From the NCBI GenBank assembly GCA_950295325.1, contig OX485805.1:24663501-24727500 (forward strand): 64,000 bases of DNA, read 5' to 3'. Position numbers and translations under genes: made by a program. How positions within the stretch are numbered: position 1 is the first letter of the stretch; each line of letters opens with the position of its first letter. The notes beneath the pieces are model-generated. The model did not search any database, was not told the DNA's origin, and was given only the letters and a program-made list of their open reading frames with translations. Below are positions 62,274-64,000 of the stretch, piece after piece. Origin of the DNA: Polytrichum commune (Eukaryota > Streptophyta > Polytrichopsida > Polytrichales > Polytrichaceae).

Positions 62274-63332
62274 TTATGGCCAGGCATGGATGAAGTACCC
62301 CTTCGACCGCAGGCTGGCCATAAGCTGTGTTGCTTCCTTGCGAGAGTGCTCAAACTTATCCCAGTGGTATGCAGACATGGACGTGTGGTGGTAATGAATC
62401 TCCACAAACAACTCGTCGATGATTTTGGACATGTCCAAGTCATTCAACCATCTCATCAGTATCGGCCACTCCGCCCCCTCAATGTCCATCTTAACAATGA
62501 CCGTATCTGAAGCCGTCAGGTTCAACTCTTCTTTCATGAACCTCGTTATGTTGATGGAGTTTGTCAAGCCGTCATCGTAGTCGGCCACAAATTTGTTGTA
62601 GACCTTCATCCGTTGCAGCATCCAGTCCGGGATGCCAGGCTCTGATCTCACACGGTTTGCTGAATTCGAAAAACTTGGCAGCCAGTTTCCCTCTTCATCG
62701 GCGCCATGCTCAGGAATGCGAAAAAAGTTGGGGATCGCTTCGAACGCGTGGACTTCCGTGAAATCGCAAGGATACATCTTCATGAACCATTGTACGCTAG
62801 TGTGGAAATTGTTTGCCCCTAAATCGAGGAACACCCGGCGGCTCCGCACGTTCAGGTCAACTTTACTTCCATAAAGCCATGGAAGCAGATGCGTTTTATC
62901 TTCAACATCTTTGACAAACTGCAGTGTGAATCCTCGCCGAAAATTGTTCACCTCATCCAAGCTTTCGATCAGCTGCCCCTTCACATTGCATCTGGCGGGC
63001 CTCCCCATCCACTTCATTTGGTTCCATGGGTCTGCCTTCGAATCTTGAGGTGCGCTACCAAGATGACCAAATACCGAATCACAGATAGCATCCTGTTTTC
63101 CAGCACTGTCAACCCTGATATTGTCAATATTTTTGTCTTCCTGATCAAACACTGCAGGTGTTGCAGACTGCAAACCCCCTGAATGATGTATGAAAAAATC
63201 AAGTAGAATGTAACTAAGCAGAACTAAAATAACAAAGCGCAATACTCGTGAGGAGTTCATTCGACCCGCTGCGTGCATGTCATTAGAAAACTTCATGATT
63301 GTCATTGATGGAATTACTATTTTTCCTCTCAA
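62274..63332 (-). CDS. FkbM-family methyltransferase, membrane-anchored, intronless
   Basis: A single uninterrupted frame of 352 aa. Residues about 30-48 (VLRFVILVLLSYILLDFF) form an N-terminal signal anchor, so a type II Golgi/ER-membrane protein is inferred. Around residue 165 the SAM-binding loop RRVFLDLGANNFHTSVQWF is present, and later VIVKMDIEGAEWPIL, the acidic post-loop of FkbM methyltransferases, which O-methylate sugars or similar acceptors. The acceptor here is unknown. Start choice is open: Met1, 10, 13, 19 and 25 all precede the membrane segment. Unlike its neighbours it has no intron. The length is in the range of plant and algal FkbM-domain proteins. Confidence 0.88.
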   Translation of the reverse strand: MRGKIVIPSMTIMKFSNDMHAAGRMNSSRVLRFVILVLLSYILLDFFIHHSGGLQSATPAVFDQEDKNIDNIRVDSAGKQDAICDSVFGHLGSAPQDSKADPWNQMKWMGRPARCNVKGQLIESLDEVNNFRRGFTLQFVKDVEDKTHLLPWLYGSKVDLNVRSRRVFLDLGANNFHTSVQWFMKMYPCDFTEVHAFEAIPNFFRIPEHGADEEGNWLPSFSNSANRVRSEPGIPDWMLQRMKVYNKFVADYDDGLTNSINITRFMKEELNLTASDTVIVKMDIEGAEWPILMRWLNDLDMSKIIDELFVEIHYHHTSMSAYHWDKFEHSRKEATQLMASLRSKGYFIHAWP

Positions 63333-64000
63333 GCAAGATTATTGCCAATATCCAGAACAATTTTCTGTTGTTTGAACCTAAATCCCCACACCCTGGTTTC
63401 CAAACCAGGCACTGTAAACCTGGTCCAGCACATGTAGAATGAGGAAAGGGCTAAATTTTGCGTATCTATCAATCAAATCAAGAGATAGATGACACCACCC
63501 GGGGCTGGCATGATTTGAGAGATGCTTCACCCTTGGCCATAGACTGAGCTCATATGTAAACATGACACAAGGTTACAGAGATTGGCTATGAGAGGTGATT
63601 ATTCTTAGGAAATAAAGAATGTATTTAATGTTCATAAATTTATGATTTCAAAAACTTAAATTTAGAAGCACAAAAAGTGAGATTGGCACATGACTTCAGT
63701 TCCTATAATATATGAGACGTGTAACTTAGGGTTCTTTATACTTCTATTCTGTAGTCTATGGGAATCGGTCTTTCACCTCTAACTGCTTGCATTGTACATG
63801 GCATTGTATAGGCTTATTTGGACATGATTGGCGACAACATGTGGTTTTGATTTGGGATTAGGCTAATACATGTTAGGATTAAGGGTTGGAGGCATGTAGG
63901 GATATGAGAAGTTGCTTATTTTATTTTTTTAAATTAAATAAAATTTTATGGGCTTAGTTTTAAGTAAAAATTTTTTTTTGAAATTATAAATGTTCTTGAC
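63333..64000. other. Upstream of the FkbM gene, no other gene seen
   Basis: AT-rich sequence without supportable coding frames. It should include the promoter of the minus-strand methyltransferase gene, but no motif is convincing. Confidence 0.4.

Overview
The window is eukaryotic nuclear DNA from the green-plant lineage. The genes are split by many GT-AG introns. The VAC14 and CSB/CHR8 reading frames follow the plant versions of these proteins almost exon by exon. Between the genes lie degenerate LINE and MITE-type repeats, microsatellites and short tandem duplications. I cannot fix the species. A streptophyte such as a charophyte alga, bryophyte or other non-seed plant is my best inference.

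Layout. 0-8.2 kb is a repeat-rich intergenic region: a TA/TG microsatellite, a LINE reverse-transcriptase relic split by a hAT-like insertion, and a TIR element family. 8.25-20.7 kb (minus) is a 22-exon P4-ATPase (phospholipid flippase) of about 1799 aa with a C-terminal tail of roughly 700 residues. 22.9-25.6 kb (minus) holds an unrecognised coiled-coil/transmembrane gene fragment and three tandem copies of an exon-like module. 25.6-37.5 kb is repeat-dominated, with three or more copies of a PIF/Harbinger-like MITE. 37.5-48.0 kb (plus) is the VAC14 gene (20 coding exons, 756 aa) with a GC-rich leader. 49.3-49.67 kb carries two tandem ~155-nt copies of a sequence whose predicted stems are kept by paired base changes, a candidate uncharacterised structured RNA. 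50.28-56.8 kb (plus) is CSB/ERCC6 (CHR8), 7 coding exons, 1277 aa. 56.8-59.8 kb is repeats. 61.08-61.68 kb (plus) is the 3' part of a small CHORD-like Cys/His zinc-binding protein gene. 62.27-63.33 kb (minus) is an intronless membrane-anchored FkbM-family methyltransferase.

Functional links. The flippase and VAC14 both act in endomembrane lipid identity (lipid asymmetry and PI(3,5)P2 synthesis), and CSB acts in transcription-coupled repair. Nothing in the sequence shows that they are co-regulated, so their proximity is probably incidental. Coding models were built by eye from homology, splice consensus and phase. The summed exon lengths of all three large genes are multiples of three, which supports the models.
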